From Deltaproteobacteria bacterium (GTDB lineage: Bacteria > Desulfobacterota > Deferrimicrobia > Deferrimicrobiales > Deferrimicrobiaceae): a stretch of DNA of 28,913 nucleotides. Shown here in pieces: positions 8,244-15,688 of the stretch (position 1 is its first letter; the number at the start of each line of letters is the position of its first letter). The DNA is taken from the NCBI GenBank assembly GCA_003105225.1, contig PQAK01000219.1:1-28913 (forward strand). Direction: 5' to 3'. The position numbers were made by a program, and so were the translations under genes. Below the pieces are notes generated by a model that was not told where the DNA came from, did not search any database, and was given only the letters and a program-made list of their open reading frames with translations.

Positions 8244-9677
8244 ATGAGGAAAGGCTTAATCCTTGTTCTTGCAGGAGCCTTGCTTGCGGTGTTTGCCCTG
8301 CCGGCAATGGCGGAGTTCAACTTCAGCGGGTTCATCCGCTCGGAGGGGATCGTTTCCAATTATGAGCGGTTCGACGCAGGTACCTTCATCCCTGTGTCAA
8401 CGGGCGCCGAAAGCGGCACCACCATTGCCAACCCGGCGATCCTGACCAAGCGCCTCCTGGTCGTCCGCACGGACCGGACCGCCCACTACGCGCAGGAGCG
8501 CAGCCGTCTGCGCTTCGAGTCCAAGGGCGAAAACGTCGGAGCGGTGGCGTTCTTCGAGCTCGACTTCCGCTATGGCGATGCCCAGTATACCGTGGCCCGG
8601 AACCAGGGCGGCGGGCTCGAGGCCGACTCGATCAACCTCGAGACCAAGAACGTCTACGTGTGGTTCAAGCCGATGCCGAGCATGACCGTCAACGTGGGGC
8701 TCCAGAATTTCACCGATTCCTATCGCGGCATCATCCTGGGCTATGCCGACATGGCCGGCATTTTCTTCACCGGCAAGTATGAGCCGGTTGACTACCGGTT
8801 CGGCTGGGCGAAGTTCGGATCCGGGAACGGCGCCGGAGGGGCCACATTTACCGTTCCCGAAGACAAGGACGTCGATTTCTACGCGTTGGAAGTCCACGGG
8901 TCCCCCGTGAAGAATGCGCGGGCCGGCCTCAACCTCTATTACATCCGGGACTCCCAGAGCACCTCCATTGCGTCGATCCCCTCGATCGGTTTCACCGGCG
9001 TAACGGGTCTGAATACTGCCGAGGTTTATTATGTGGGCGCAGACGCCTCCTTCACCTTCAATCCGTTCACGCTCTCCGGGTTCGCCCTCTACAACTTCGG
9101 AAAGCTTAAGTTCGTGCCGGGGTCGACGAACGAGGATGTGGATATCAAGGCGTGGGCGGCCGATGTCCGCCTGGACGCGGCACTAGGCCCGGGCAAGGGC
9201 TTCATCGAAGGCCTGTATGTCAGCGGGACAGAGTCGTCCGACGATGAATTCAAGACCCTTGTCACCGGCTCAACGTGGGCGCTGGCGGCTTCCTTCTATA
9301 CCACCACCGACATGCAGATCCTGCTCCCGAACATCGGGGACATCAACACCTCCCAGGCCCTGGCGTACGAAGTGTCGAACTCCGGAGCGGGGATGATCCA
9401 CGTCGGCGCCGGCTACACGATGCCCCTGATGAGCAAGCTTACCGGCAAGCTGGGCGTCGGCTATCTGCGTGGCGCCAAGAAGCTCCCGTGGTCCGACAAG
9501 AAGAGCCAGGGGACGGAAGTCAACGCCAACCTGAACTACAACCTGGCAAAGGGCCTCGACCTGACCGCCATCGGCGCGTATGCGTGGCTGGGTGATGCCT
9601 ATGACACCATCAACGGCGTCGCCAATGATCCGGACAACCCCTACAAGCTGCTTGCGCGTCTGAACTACGCGTTCTAG
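8244..9677 (+). CDS. Outer-membrane beta-barrel porin
   Basis: 477 residues. The start ATG follows an excellent AAGGAGGGG at 8231-8239. The signal peptide is MRKGLILVLAGALLAVFALP, with cleavage at AMA-EF. The mature chain alternates short amphipathic strands and Gly/Asn/Asp turns, for example RLRFESKGENVGAVAFFEL, FNPFTLSGFALYNFG and ANLNYNLAKGLDLTAIGAY. It ends in RLNYAF with a terminal Phe, the BAM recognition pattern of outer-membrane barrels. Length suggests a barrel of about 16 strands. It is monocistronic, with its own promoter and a strong terminator, as expected for an abundant envelope protein. The transported solute is not readable. Confidence 0.85.
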   Translation: MRKGLILVLAGALLAVFALPAMAEFNFSGFIRSEGIVSNYERFDAGTFIPVSTGAESGTTIANPAILTKRLLVVRTDRTAHYAQERSRLRFESKGENVGAVAFFELDFRYGDAQYTVARNQGGGLEADSINLETKNVYVWFKPMPSMTVNVGLQNFTDSYRGIILGYADMAGIFFTGKYEPVDYRFGWAKFGSGNGAGGATFTVPEDKDVDFYALEVHGSPVKNARAGLNLYYIRDSQSTSIASIPSIGFTGVTGLNTAEVYYVGADASFTFNPFTLSGFALYNFGKLKFVPGSTNEDVDIKAWAADVRLDAALGPGKGFIEGLYVSGTESSDDEFKTLVTGSTWALAASFYTTTDMQILLPNIGDINTSQALAYEVSNSGAGMIHVGAGYTMPLMSKLTGKLGVGYLRGAKKLPWSDKKSQGTEVNANLNYNLAKGLDLTAIGAYAWLGDAYDTINGVANDPDNPYKLLARLNYAF

Positions 9678-9705
9678 GATAAGCAGCCGGTACCACGCAC
9701 CTTTG

Positions 9706-9740
9706 AACCCCCCGGGGACTTCCCCGGGGGGTTTTTTTTT
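9706..9740 (+). terminator. Rho-independent terminator after the porin
   Basis: A perfect 13-base inverted repeat (AACCCCCCGGGGA at 9706-9718 and its complement at 9721-9733) with a two-base centre runs straight into nine Ts (9732-9740). It is the strongest terminator in the window and separates the porin from the ffh operon. Confidence 0.95.
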
Positions 9741-9899
9741 AAGCAGGGGATGATCGAATAACTTTCACCCCGGGACGTTCTTAAACTTTTTAATCCCTGC
9801 CTTACTCTCTTTTACGCACATGGATATTTAATGGAAAATAGCGTGCCAGGGGGTCGTTTCACCCGGGCGGCGAGCGGATTTTCGGATTGACGGGAGCGT

Positions 9900-9905
9900 T
9901 ATAAT
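9900..9905 (+). promoter_or_regulatory. Candidate -10 element for the ffh-rpsP operon
   Basis: A consensus TATAAT stands 46 bases before the ffh ATG. No good -35 is present at 16-18 bases. A TTGACG at 9887-9892 is only 7 bases away, too close to pair with it. The 9741-9951 gap shows nothing else recognisable. Confidence 0.4.
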
Positions 9906-9951
9906 TCCCATACATTAGCAGTTTCGACCCGGCAAGGGAGATGAGGCGTTC

Positions 9952-11289
9952 ATGTTCGAGAACCTGACGGAAAAGTTCCAGGGAGTGGTCAAGGCGCTGC
10001 GCGGGCAGGGCCGCATCTCGGAGGGGAACATCGAGGGCGCCCTGCGCGAAGTCCGCCTGGCGCTCCTGGAAGCCGACGTCAATTACAACGTGGTCAAGGA
10101 CGTCACCGCGGCGATCAAGGAGAAGGCGCTGGGCGCGGAGGTCCTCGCCTCCCTTTCTCCCGACCAGCACTTCATCAAGATCGTCCACGACGAGATGACG
10201 AAGATGATGGGCGGGGAGGCGCAGGAGCTCGACCTTGCGCGGCGCCCGCCGGTCCCCATCATGCTCGTCGGCCTGCAGGGATCCGGCAAGACCACCTCCT
10301 GCGGCAAGCTCGCATTATACCTGCAGAAAAAGAAGCGGAGCCCGTTCCTGGTGCCCGCCGACGTCTACCGCCCGGCGGCCATCGAGCAGCTCAAGGTCCT
10401 GGGAAGCCAGATCGGGATCCCGGTGTTCGACAGCAACCCGGGTGCGGACCCGGTCGAGATCTGCCGGGAGGCGGTCCGGTTCGCCGACCGGAACGGATAC
10501 GACACCGTCCTGCTCGACACGGCAGGAAGGCTGCACATCGACGAGAAGCTGATGGAGGAGCTGCGCCGGATCAAGGAGGCGGTCGATCCGTCGGACATCC
10601 TCCTCGTTGCCGACGCCATGACGGGGCAGGACGCCGTGAACGTGGCGAAGGCGTTTCACGGGAAGCTCTCCCTTTCCGGGATCGTCCTCACGAAGATGGA
10701 CGGCGACGCCCGCGGCGGCGCCGCGCTTTCCATCCGCGCGGTTACCGGCGCCCCGATCAAGTTCGTGGGCGTGGGGGAGAAGCTCGACGCGCTCGAGCCG
10801 TTCTACCCCGACCGGATGGCCTCCCGCATCCTGGGGATGGGCGACATCCTCACGCTTGTCGAGAAGGCCCAGGAGACCATCGACGAGAAGCAGGCCCGGG
10901 AGCTCGAGCGCAAGCTCCGCAAGAGCCAGTTCACCCTCGAGGATTTCCGGGAGCAGCTGTTGAGGGTCCGGAAGATGGGATCGATGGAAGAGCTCCTCGG
11001 GATGATCCCCGGCATGGGGGGCAAGCTCAAGGATCTGAAAGGGGCGGCCCCGGACGAGGCGGAGCTCAAGAGGACCCTGGCGATCATCGATTCGATGACC
11101 CGGGAGGAGAGGCGCAACGTGAAGGTCCTGAACGGAAGCCGCCGCAAGCGGATCGCCCTGGGAAGCGGGACGACGGTCCAGGAGGTCAACCGCCTCCTCA
11201 AGAACTTCCAGCAGGCCGAGGCGATGATCAAGCGGTTCTCGCAGGCGGGAGGGCGGAAGGCGGGAAGGAACCTGCCGTTTTTCCGATAG
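9952..11289 (+). CDS. ffh: Signal recognition particle protein Ffh (SRP54)
   Basis: 445 residues. This GTPase binds 4.5S RNA and targets nascent membrane proteins to FtsY. The N domain occupies about 1-95. The G domain carries GLQGSGKT (107-114), DVYRPAAIEQL, DTAGRLHIDEKL (from 189) and TKMDGDARGG (from 247). The methionine-rich M domain begins near 300 (MGDILTLVEKAQETID) and contains the RNA-binding helix-turn-helix region RRKRIALGSGTTVQEVNRLL plus flexible Met-rich loops (KMGSMEELLGMIPGMGG). The length is typical. It leads the rpsP-rimM-trmD-rplS block, a very common bacterial arrangement. Confidence 0.97.
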   Translation: MFENLTEKFQGVVKALRGQGRISEGNIEGALREVRLALLEADVNYNVVKDVTAAIKEKALGAEVLASLSPDQHFIKIVHDEMTKMMGGEAQELDLARRPPVPIMLVGLQGSGKTTSCGKLALYLQKKKRSPFLVPADVYRPAAIEQLKVLGSQIGIPVFDSNPGADPVEICREAVRFADRNGYDTVLLDTAGRLHIDEKLMEELRRIKEAVDPSDILLVADAMTGQDAVNVAKAFHGKLSLSGIVLTKMDGDARGGAALSIRAVTGAPIKFVGVGEKLDALEPFYPDRMASRILGMGDILTLVEKAQETIDEKQARELERKLRKSQFTLEDFREQLLRVRKMGSMEELLGMIPGMGGKLKDLKGAAPDEAELKRTLAIIDSMTREERRNVKVLNGSRRKRIALGSGTTVQEVNRLLKNFQQAEAMIKRFSQAGGRKAGRNLPFFR

Positions 11290-11337
11290 GATCCATGGTA
11301 CATTGATGTTCATCCAACGACGCAGGAGGTTTTCGAG

Positions 11338-11622
11338 ATGGCGGTAAAGATCCGGCTGACGCGGACGGGCAGGAAGAAGCTTGCCTCCTACCGCGTGGTG
11401 GTGGCGGACTCCGAGGCTCCCCGGGACGGCAAGTTCATCGAAAGGGTCGGCACCTACGAGCCCAGGCAGAACCCGGCCCGCTTCCAGGTCGACGAGCAGC
11501 TGACTCTCCGGTGGCTTCGCAAGGGAGCGCAGCCCACGGAGACGGTCAAGAGCCTGCTCAAGAAGACAGGCATCTGGAAGAAATACCTCGATGAGAAACG
11601 GGAGAAACCGGCTGTCGCCTGA
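11338..11622 (+). CDS. rpsP: 30S ribosomal protein S16
   Basis: 94 residues starting MAVKIRLTRTGRKKLASYRV, the universally conserved S16 opening, followed by SEAPRDGKFIERVGTYEP and the QPTETVKSLLKKTGIW segment. GGAGG lies 11-12 bases upstream of the ATG. It binds 16S rRNA in the body of the small subunit. It sits 48 bases after ffh and 13 bases before rimM. That spacing leaves no room for the KH-domain RNA-binding gene (khpA) found here in many Deltaproteobacteria and Firmicutes. Confidence 0.97.
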   Translation: MAVKIRLTRTGRKKLASYRVVVADSEAPRDGKFIERVGTYEPRQNPARFQVDEQLTLRWLRKGAQPTETVKSLLKKTGIWKKYLDEKREKPAVA

Positions 11623-11635
11623 CCGGGGCCCTTCG

Positions 11636-12166
11636 ATGGACACCCTCCTCGAAGTCGGGCGGGTGGTTGCGGTTCACGGGGTGACGGGAAAGATCCGGGT
11701 GAAGGCGGCCTCCGGCGACCCGTCCGGGCTTCTTGGCGCGCATACGCTGAGGATGCGCGGGAAACCGGACCGGGGCGGGGCGGAGGGCCGCGATTTCGAG
11801 GTGGACGCGGCGCAGCGGTCGGGCGGCTGCGCCGTTTTTGCGTTGAAGGGGATCGACACGGTGGAAGCGGCAAGCGGACTGGTCGGGTCGCGTGTGTTCG
11901 TGCGCCGCGGAGAGCTTCCCCCCCCGGAAAAGGACGAGTACTTCGTGGCCGATCTCATCGGGTGCGAGGTGACCGCTTCGGACGGCATCCTCATCGGCCA
12001 TGTAGCGGGAGTCGTGAACGGCCCCGCCCACGACTGGCTGGAGATCCGATGTTCCGGGGGCGGGGAGGCGCTTCTGCCCGCCGTTTCGGAATTCATCCGG
12101 GACGTGGATGTGGCGCGGCGGCGCATCGTCGCCTCCCCCCCGGAAGGGTGGCTCGATGCGCGTTGA
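11636..12166 (+). CDS. rimM: Ribosome maturation factor RimM
   Basis: 176 residues. It assists 30S head assembly and binds S19. The ATG at 11636 gives the family opening LLEVGRVVAVHGVTGKIRVK; the longer frame from 11591 overlaps rpsP and adds a non-conserved leader. The N-terminal RimM beta-barrel is followed by a PRC-barrel domain (EYFVADLIGCEVTASDG to LLPAVSEFIRDVDVARRRI). The ribosome-binding site is weak, so coupling to rpsP translation is likely. The 3' end overlaps trmD by 11 bases. Confidence 0.93.
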   Translation: MDTLLEVGRVVAVHGVTGKIRVKAASGDPSGLLGAHTLRMRGKPDRGGAEGRDFEVDAAQRSGGCAVFALKGIDTVEAASGLVGSRVFVRRGELPPPEKDEYFVADLIGCEVTASDGILIGHVAGVVNGPAHDWLEIRCSGGGEALLPAVSEFIRDVDVARRRIVASPPEGWLDAR

Positions 12167-12860
12167 CATCCTCACGCTCTTCCCGGGGATCTTTTCCGGC
12201 CCGCTCGACCACAGCATCCTCCAGAAAGCCAGGGAAGGCGGGCTCCTGACGGTTGAGGTGCACGACCTGAGGGAGTTCGCGGAAGGCAGGCACCGGGTGA
12301 CCGACGAGCCCCCCTTCGGCGGCGGCGGCGGGATGGTGATGAAGCCGGAGCCGGTCTTCGCGGGGGTGGAAGCCATACGGGATCGGTTCGGGCCCGGAAA
12401 GGCCGTCCTGCTTTCCCCCCAGGGGGAAACGCTAGGCTCGGACCTTGCGAGGCGGCTTTCCGAAGAGGAGCACCTGATCCTGGTCTGCGGCAGGTACGAA
12501 GGAGTCGACCAGCGCGTGGCGGACCACCTGGCCGACCTCGAGGTTTCCATCGGCGATTACGTCCTTACGGGGGGGGAACTTCCCGCGCTGGTTCTTGTCG
12601 ACGTCGTGGCCAGGTTCCTTCCGGGAGTCCTCGGGGACCCCATGGCGTCCTCGCGCGATTCCTTTGAAGAAGGGCTGCTGGAGGCGCCGCAGTACACCCG
12701 GCCGCGCACGTTCCGCGGCCATTCGGTGCCCGACGTCCTCCTCTCCGGGGACCACGCCGCGATCGAGAAATGGCGCCGCGAGGAGTCCCTGCAAAGGACC
12801 CGGATCCGGCGGCCCGATCTCCTCAATAAGAAGTTGACAGCCGCCAAGGGCGTGGAATAG
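12156..12860 (+). CDS. trmD: tRNA (guanine-N1)-methyltransferase TrmD
   Basis: 234 residues. It methylates G37 of tRNAs reading CNN codons, using S-adenosylmethionine bound in a deep trefoil knot. The start ATG gives MRVDILTLFPGIFSGPLDHS. Knot and cofactor motifs are LLSPQGETL, LVCGRYEGVDQRV and SIGDYVLTGGELPALVLVD, and the C-terminal helical domain (PQYTRPRTFRG, LLSGDHAAIEKWRR) binds the tRNA. GGAAGGG precedes the start inside rimM. Size and motif spacing are normal. Confidence 0.97.
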   Translation: MRVDILTLFPGIFSGPLDHSILQKAREGGLLTVEVHDLREFAEGRHRVTDEPPFGGGGGMVMKPEPVFAGVEAIRDRFGPGKAVLLSPQGETLGSDLARRLSEEEHLILVCGRYEGVDQRVADHLADLEVSIGDYVLTGGELPALVLVDVVARFLPGVLGDPMASSRDSFEEGLLEAPQYTRPRTFRGHSVPDVLLSGDHAAIEKWRREESLQRTRIRRPDLLNKKLTAAKGVE

Positions 12861-12863
12861 ATT
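12834..12863 (+). promoter_or_regulatory. Possible internal promoter for rplS
   Basis: TTGACA (12834-12839) with an 18-base spacer to TAGATT (12858-12863) overlaps the last trmD codons, 50 bases before the rplS start. It could allow L19 to be expressed more strongly than RimM and TrmD. Confidence 0.35.
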
Positions 12864-12912
12864 ATAAGGTCTTGTTTATCCACTGGAACCGACGGAAGGA
12901 AGGGGTCGCCGC

Positions 12913-13371
12913 ATGAATCTCCTCAAGGAAGTGGAAAAATCGTATCTTCGGAGCGATCTGCCGGCATTCAAGGTCGGGGACACCATCCGCGTCTACTCGC
13001 GCATCAAGGAAGGCGAGAAGGAGCGCGTGCAGTACTTCGAGGGGATCGTCATCGGCTTCCACCGGAACGGCGTATCCACCACCTTCAAGGTCCGGAAGGA
13101 GTCCTACGGGGTCGGCGTGGAGCGGACCTACCCGATGAACTCCCCCCTCATCGAGAAGATCGTCGTCAAGAAGAAGGGAGACGTCCGCCGGGCGAAACTC
13201 TTCTTCCTGCGCGAGGTCTCCGGCAAGAAGGCGCGCATCCGCGAAAAGAAGGACTGGCTCGGCAAGAAAGGGGTCGCGGTCCCCGCCGAAGGGACCCCGG
13301 AGCGCACGATGGAGGAGCCGCCCCCGGCGGAATCCGCCGCGGCGCCGGAAACGACGGAAACCAAAGAATAG
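12913..13371 (+). CDS. rplS: 50S ribosomal protein L19 with C-terminal extension
   Basis: 152 residues; the usual length is about 115. The core is canonical: FKVGDTIRVYSRIKEG, QYFEGIVIGFHRNGVSTTFKVRK and VKKKGDVRRAKLFFLRE. From about residue 117 a low-complexity Pro/Ala/Glu/Thr-rich tail (GVAVPAEGTPERTMEEPPP to ETTETKE) replaces the normal end. L19 sits at the subunit interface. GGAAGG precedes the ATG, and an internal promoter may lie at 12834. The tail is probably disordered. Confidence 0.95.
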   Translation: MNLLKEVEKSYLRSDLPAFKVGDTIRVYSRIKEGEKERVQYFEGIVIGFHRNGVSTTFKVRKESYGVGVERTYPMNSPLIEKIVVKKKGDVRRAKLFFLREVSGKKARIREKKDWLGKKGVAVPAEGTPERTMEEPPPAESAAAPETTETKE

Positions 13372-13381
13372 AGCGCGCCGC

Positions 13382-13972
13382 TTGGACGGCTTCGAAACGC
13401 GGGCACGCGCGATGGGATATCGCGCGATCGCCGGCGTCGACGAGGCCGGAAGGGGGCCGCTGGCAGGCCCGGTCGTCGCGGCGGCCGTCATCCTCCCGAG
13501 GGGGTTCGACCCCGAGGGAATCCGCGATTCGAAGGCCCTCTCCCCCGCCGCGCGGAAACGGGCGCAGCTCCGCATCGAGGCGGAGGCGGTATCCTTTTCC
13601 GTCGCCCGCGCCACCCACGAAGAGATCGACGAGATCAACATCCTCCAGGCGTCGCTGCTCGCCATGCGGCGCGCCGTATCGCGCCTGTCCCCCGAGCCCG
13701 ATTTCCTCTATGTCGACGGGACGTTCCCCGTGCCTTGCGGACTTCCCCAGGAGGCGCTGGTGGCGGGCGATTCCCGCTGCCTCTCGGTGATGGCGGCCTC
13801 CATCCTGGCCAAGGTAGCCAGGGACGCCATGATGGAGGAGTACGAGCGCCTGTACCCCGGCTACCGGTTCTCCGCGCACAAAGGGTACCCGACCCGCGAG
13901 CACCTCGCGGCGCTCCGGCGGCTCGGCCCCTGCCCGATCCACAGGAGGACGTTTCGAGGCGTCCTTTCGTGA
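13382..13972 (+). CDS. rnhB: Ribonuclease HII
   Basis: 196 residues from a TTG at 13382. It nicks 5' of ribonucleotides misincorporated in DNA. Motifs are AGVDEAGRGPLAGPVVAAAV (first catalytic acids), IRDSKALSPAARKRA, YVDGTFPV and AASILAKVARDAMM with the basic HKGYPTREH segment. The start is uncertain because neither the TTG nor the ATG at 13412 has a clear ribosome-binding site. The TTG is preferred because it closes the gap to rplS and the family usually has a few residues before the first acidic motif. The stop overlaps the yraN start (GTGA). Confidence 0.94.
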   Translation: MDGFETRARAMGYRAIAGVDEAGRGPLAGPVVAAAVILPRGFDPEGIRDSKALSPAARKRAQLRIEAEAVSFSVARATHEEIDEINILQASLLAMRRAVSRLSPEPDFLYVDGTFPVPCGLPQEALVAGDSRCLSVMAASILAKVARDAMMEEYERLYPGYRFSAHKGYPTREHLAALRRLGPCPIHRRTFRGVLS

Positions 13973-14358
13973 GCCTGCCGCCGGTATCCACGCACGATGC
14001 CGGGGACGAGGCGGAAAGGGCGGCCTGCGCCTTCCTCGAGAAGACGGGGATGCGGGTCGTGGAGCGCAACTTCCGCGCCCGCGGCGGCGAGATCGATATC
14101 GTCGCGCGCCAGGGGGACATCCTCGTATTCGTGGAGGTGCGGTTCCGGAGCGCGGAGGGGTTCGGCGCGCCGGAGGAAACGGTGGGGCTCCCCAAGCGGC
14201 GCAGGATCGCATCGGCGGCGAGGGAATACCTGTCCCGGATCCCGCCGTCCTCGTGGACGGAGGCACGGTTCGACGTCGTCGCCGTCGCCGGGACGGGACC
14301 GGACGCCGCGGTCCGCCACTACCCCGGGGCGTTCGACGCCCGCGGCAAACTCCTTTAG
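13969..14358 (+). CDS. yraN: YraN/UPF0102 family nuclease-like protein
   Basis: 129 residues from a GTG overlapping the rnhB stop (GTGA), with AGGAGG about a dozen bases upstream. It has the restriction-endonuclease-like core of UPF0102: AERAACAFLEKTGMRVVERN, the acidic GGEIDIVARQGDILVFVEVR (D-x(n)-E-x-K-like active site with V-R in place of V-K) and KRRRIASAAREYL. It typically lies next to rnhB. Its role is undefined; association with Holliday junction processing or rRNA/DNA maintenance has been suggested. The stop overlaps the convergent phosphofructokinase stop by 4 bases, with no terminator between. Confidence 0.9.
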   Translation: MSLPPVSTHDAGDEAERAACAFLEKTGMRVVERNFRARGGEIDIVARQGDILVFVEVRFRSAEGFGAPEETVGLPKRRRIASAAREYLSRIPPSSWTEARFDVVAVAGTGPDAAVRHYPGAFDARGKLL

Positions 14359-15395
14359 CCGAAGAATTCCTCGGCGATGGAGTACAAGTCCATGTCGACG
14401 GTCTTGATCCGGGCGGTGGCCTCCGCCAGGGGGACGGCGACGATCTGGCTCCCCTGGAGCGCGGCCATCTTCCCGAACTCGCCGCGGTGGACCATCTCGG
14501 TGGCGAAGACGCCGAAGCGGGTGGCGAGCACCCGGTCGTGCGCCGTCGGGGAGCCGCCCCGCTGGATGTGGCCGAGCACCACGTAGCGCGTCTCGAACTG
14601 CGTGCGCTTCTCGATCTCCTCGGCGAGGAGCTGGGAGATCCCCCCCAGCCGGACGTGGCCGAACTCGTCGGTCTTCGTCTCCTGGACGATCAGCCTGCCG
14701 CTCCCGCCGTGCTTCTCCGCGAACTGCGCCCCCTCCGCGACGACGACGATGGAGAAGGACTTCCCGCGGCTGTGGCGCCGCAGGATCAGGTCGCACACCT
14801 CGTCCAGGTCGATCGGCATCTCGGGGATGAGGATGACGTCCGCCCCGCCGGCGATTCCCGCGAAGGTGGCGATCCACCCGGCGTGCCGCCCCATCACTTC
14901 CACGATCATGACCCGGTTGTGCGATTCGGCCGTGGTGTGGATGCGGTCGATGGCGTCGGTGGCGATGCTGACCGCGGTGTCGAATCCGAACGTGAAATCG
15001 GTGCCGGAGAGATCGTTGTCGATGGTCTTCGGGACGCCGACGACCGGGAGGCCTTTCTCGTAAAGCCTGCTCGCCGCGCCGAGGGTGTCCTCCCCTCCGA
15101 TCGCGACCAGGGCGTCGAGGCCCAGCAATCGGAAGTTCTTGAGGATCCTGTCGGCATCCGCGGGATCCTTGAAGGGATTGGTGCGCGAGGTCCCGATGAT
15201 CGTGCCGCCGATGTGGAGGATCCCGGAAACCATCTTGATGTCCAGGTCCATCGGGGCCAGCTCGAGCAGGCCTTTCCATCCGTTCCGGACCCCTACCACC
15301 CGTGAATCGTAGGCGTCGGCCTTCCGGACGACGGCGCGGATCACGGCGTTCAGCCCCGGGCAGTCCCCGCCCCCCGTCAGCACCCCGATTTTCAT
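14355..15395 (-). CDS. pfp: 6-phosphofructokinase, mixed-substrate group, probably pyrophosphate-dependent
   Basis: 346 residues interconverting fructose 6-phosphate and fructose 1,6-bisphosphate. The start ATG at 15395 is preceded by AGGGGGAT; a longer frame from 15521 has no site. Motifs are LTGGGDCPGLNAVIR (6-20), VAIGGEDTLGAA (98-108), VPKTIDNDLSGTDFTFGFDT (121-140), MGRHAGWIA (168-176) and LGHIQRGGSPTAHDR. The two residues that discriminate phosphoryl donors (Gly104 and Gly124 in E. coli) are Asp103 and Lys123 here, the combination found in PPi-using enzymes. That would make the reaction reversible, useful for gluconeogenesis in an anaerobe. It is a single gene on the minus strand. Confidence 0.93.
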   Translation of the reverse strand: MKIGVLTGGGDCPGLNAVIRAVVRKADAYDSRVVGVRNGWKGLLELAPMDLDIKMVSGILHIGGTIIGTSRTNPFKDPADADRILKNFRLLGLDALVAIGGEDTLGAASRLYEKGLPVVGVPKTIDNDLSGTDFTFGFDTAVSIATDAIDRIHTTAESHNRVMIVEVMGRHAGWIATFAGIAGGADVILIPEMPIDLDEVCDLILRRHSRGKSFSIVVVAEGAQFAEKHGGSGRLIVQETKTDEFGHVRLGGISQLLAEEIEKRTQFETRYVVLGHIQRGGSPTAHDRVLATRFGVFATEMVHRGEFGKMAALQGSQIVAVPLAEATARIKTVDMDLYSIAEEFFG

Positions 15396-15520
15396 GGTGA
15401 AATCCCCCTGGTGGAATATCGCACAGTATAACAGAATTTTCCTCCCCTGGATTTTGATGAGGAAATTATCAGCGTCGGCGGACCCGATTCTTCCCGTAAA
15501 ACGAGGGTTCCAATATTTCA

Positions 15521-15549
15521 TTGACTGTTAAAAAGCATTGTGGTACTGT
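15521..15549 (+). promoter_or_regulatory. Sigma-70-type promoter candidate for the aromatic operon
   Basis: TTGACT (15521-15526), 17 bases, TACTGT (15544-15549) predicts a start near 15556 and a leader of about 133 bases before had. A second GATAAT (15557-15562) could be an alternative -10. In the same 293-base divergent gap the minus strand has TATACT (15430-15425), 30 bases before the phosphofructokinase start. Confidence 0.45.
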
Positions 15550-15567
15550 TTTGCGTGATAATCCTTT

Positions 15568-15616
15568 ATGGAGAACCGTTCCCACTTAAACGCACCATGG
15601 AACCGTATGGAACCGG
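15568..15616 (+). repeat. Three short direct repeats in the operon leader
   Basis: ATGGAGAACCGT (15568-15579), ATGGAACCGT (15597-15606) and ATGGAACCGG (15607-15616): the last two are in perfect 10-base tandem, and the first is about three helical turns upstream. All lie just downstream of the predicted transcription start. They could be operator half-sites or an mRNA element. Only the repetition is directly seen. Confidence 0.4.
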
Positions 15617-15688
15617 CCCGGCATCCTGCACGCGATTATCCGCCGACATAGGCCGGACCATAATAAGAAAAACCCGGGAGATGGCTAC

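Noticed and set aside
9887..9905. TTGACG plus TATAAT as a promoter pair for ffh
   Set aside because: The spacing is 7 bases, far from the 16-18 needed; only the -10 was kept as a candidate.
11623..11635. Possible KH-domain gene (khpA) between rpsP and rimM
   Set aside because: Only 13 bases separate the two genes, so no such gene is present; its absence at this spot also occurs in other bacteria such as E. coli and is not by itself remarkable.
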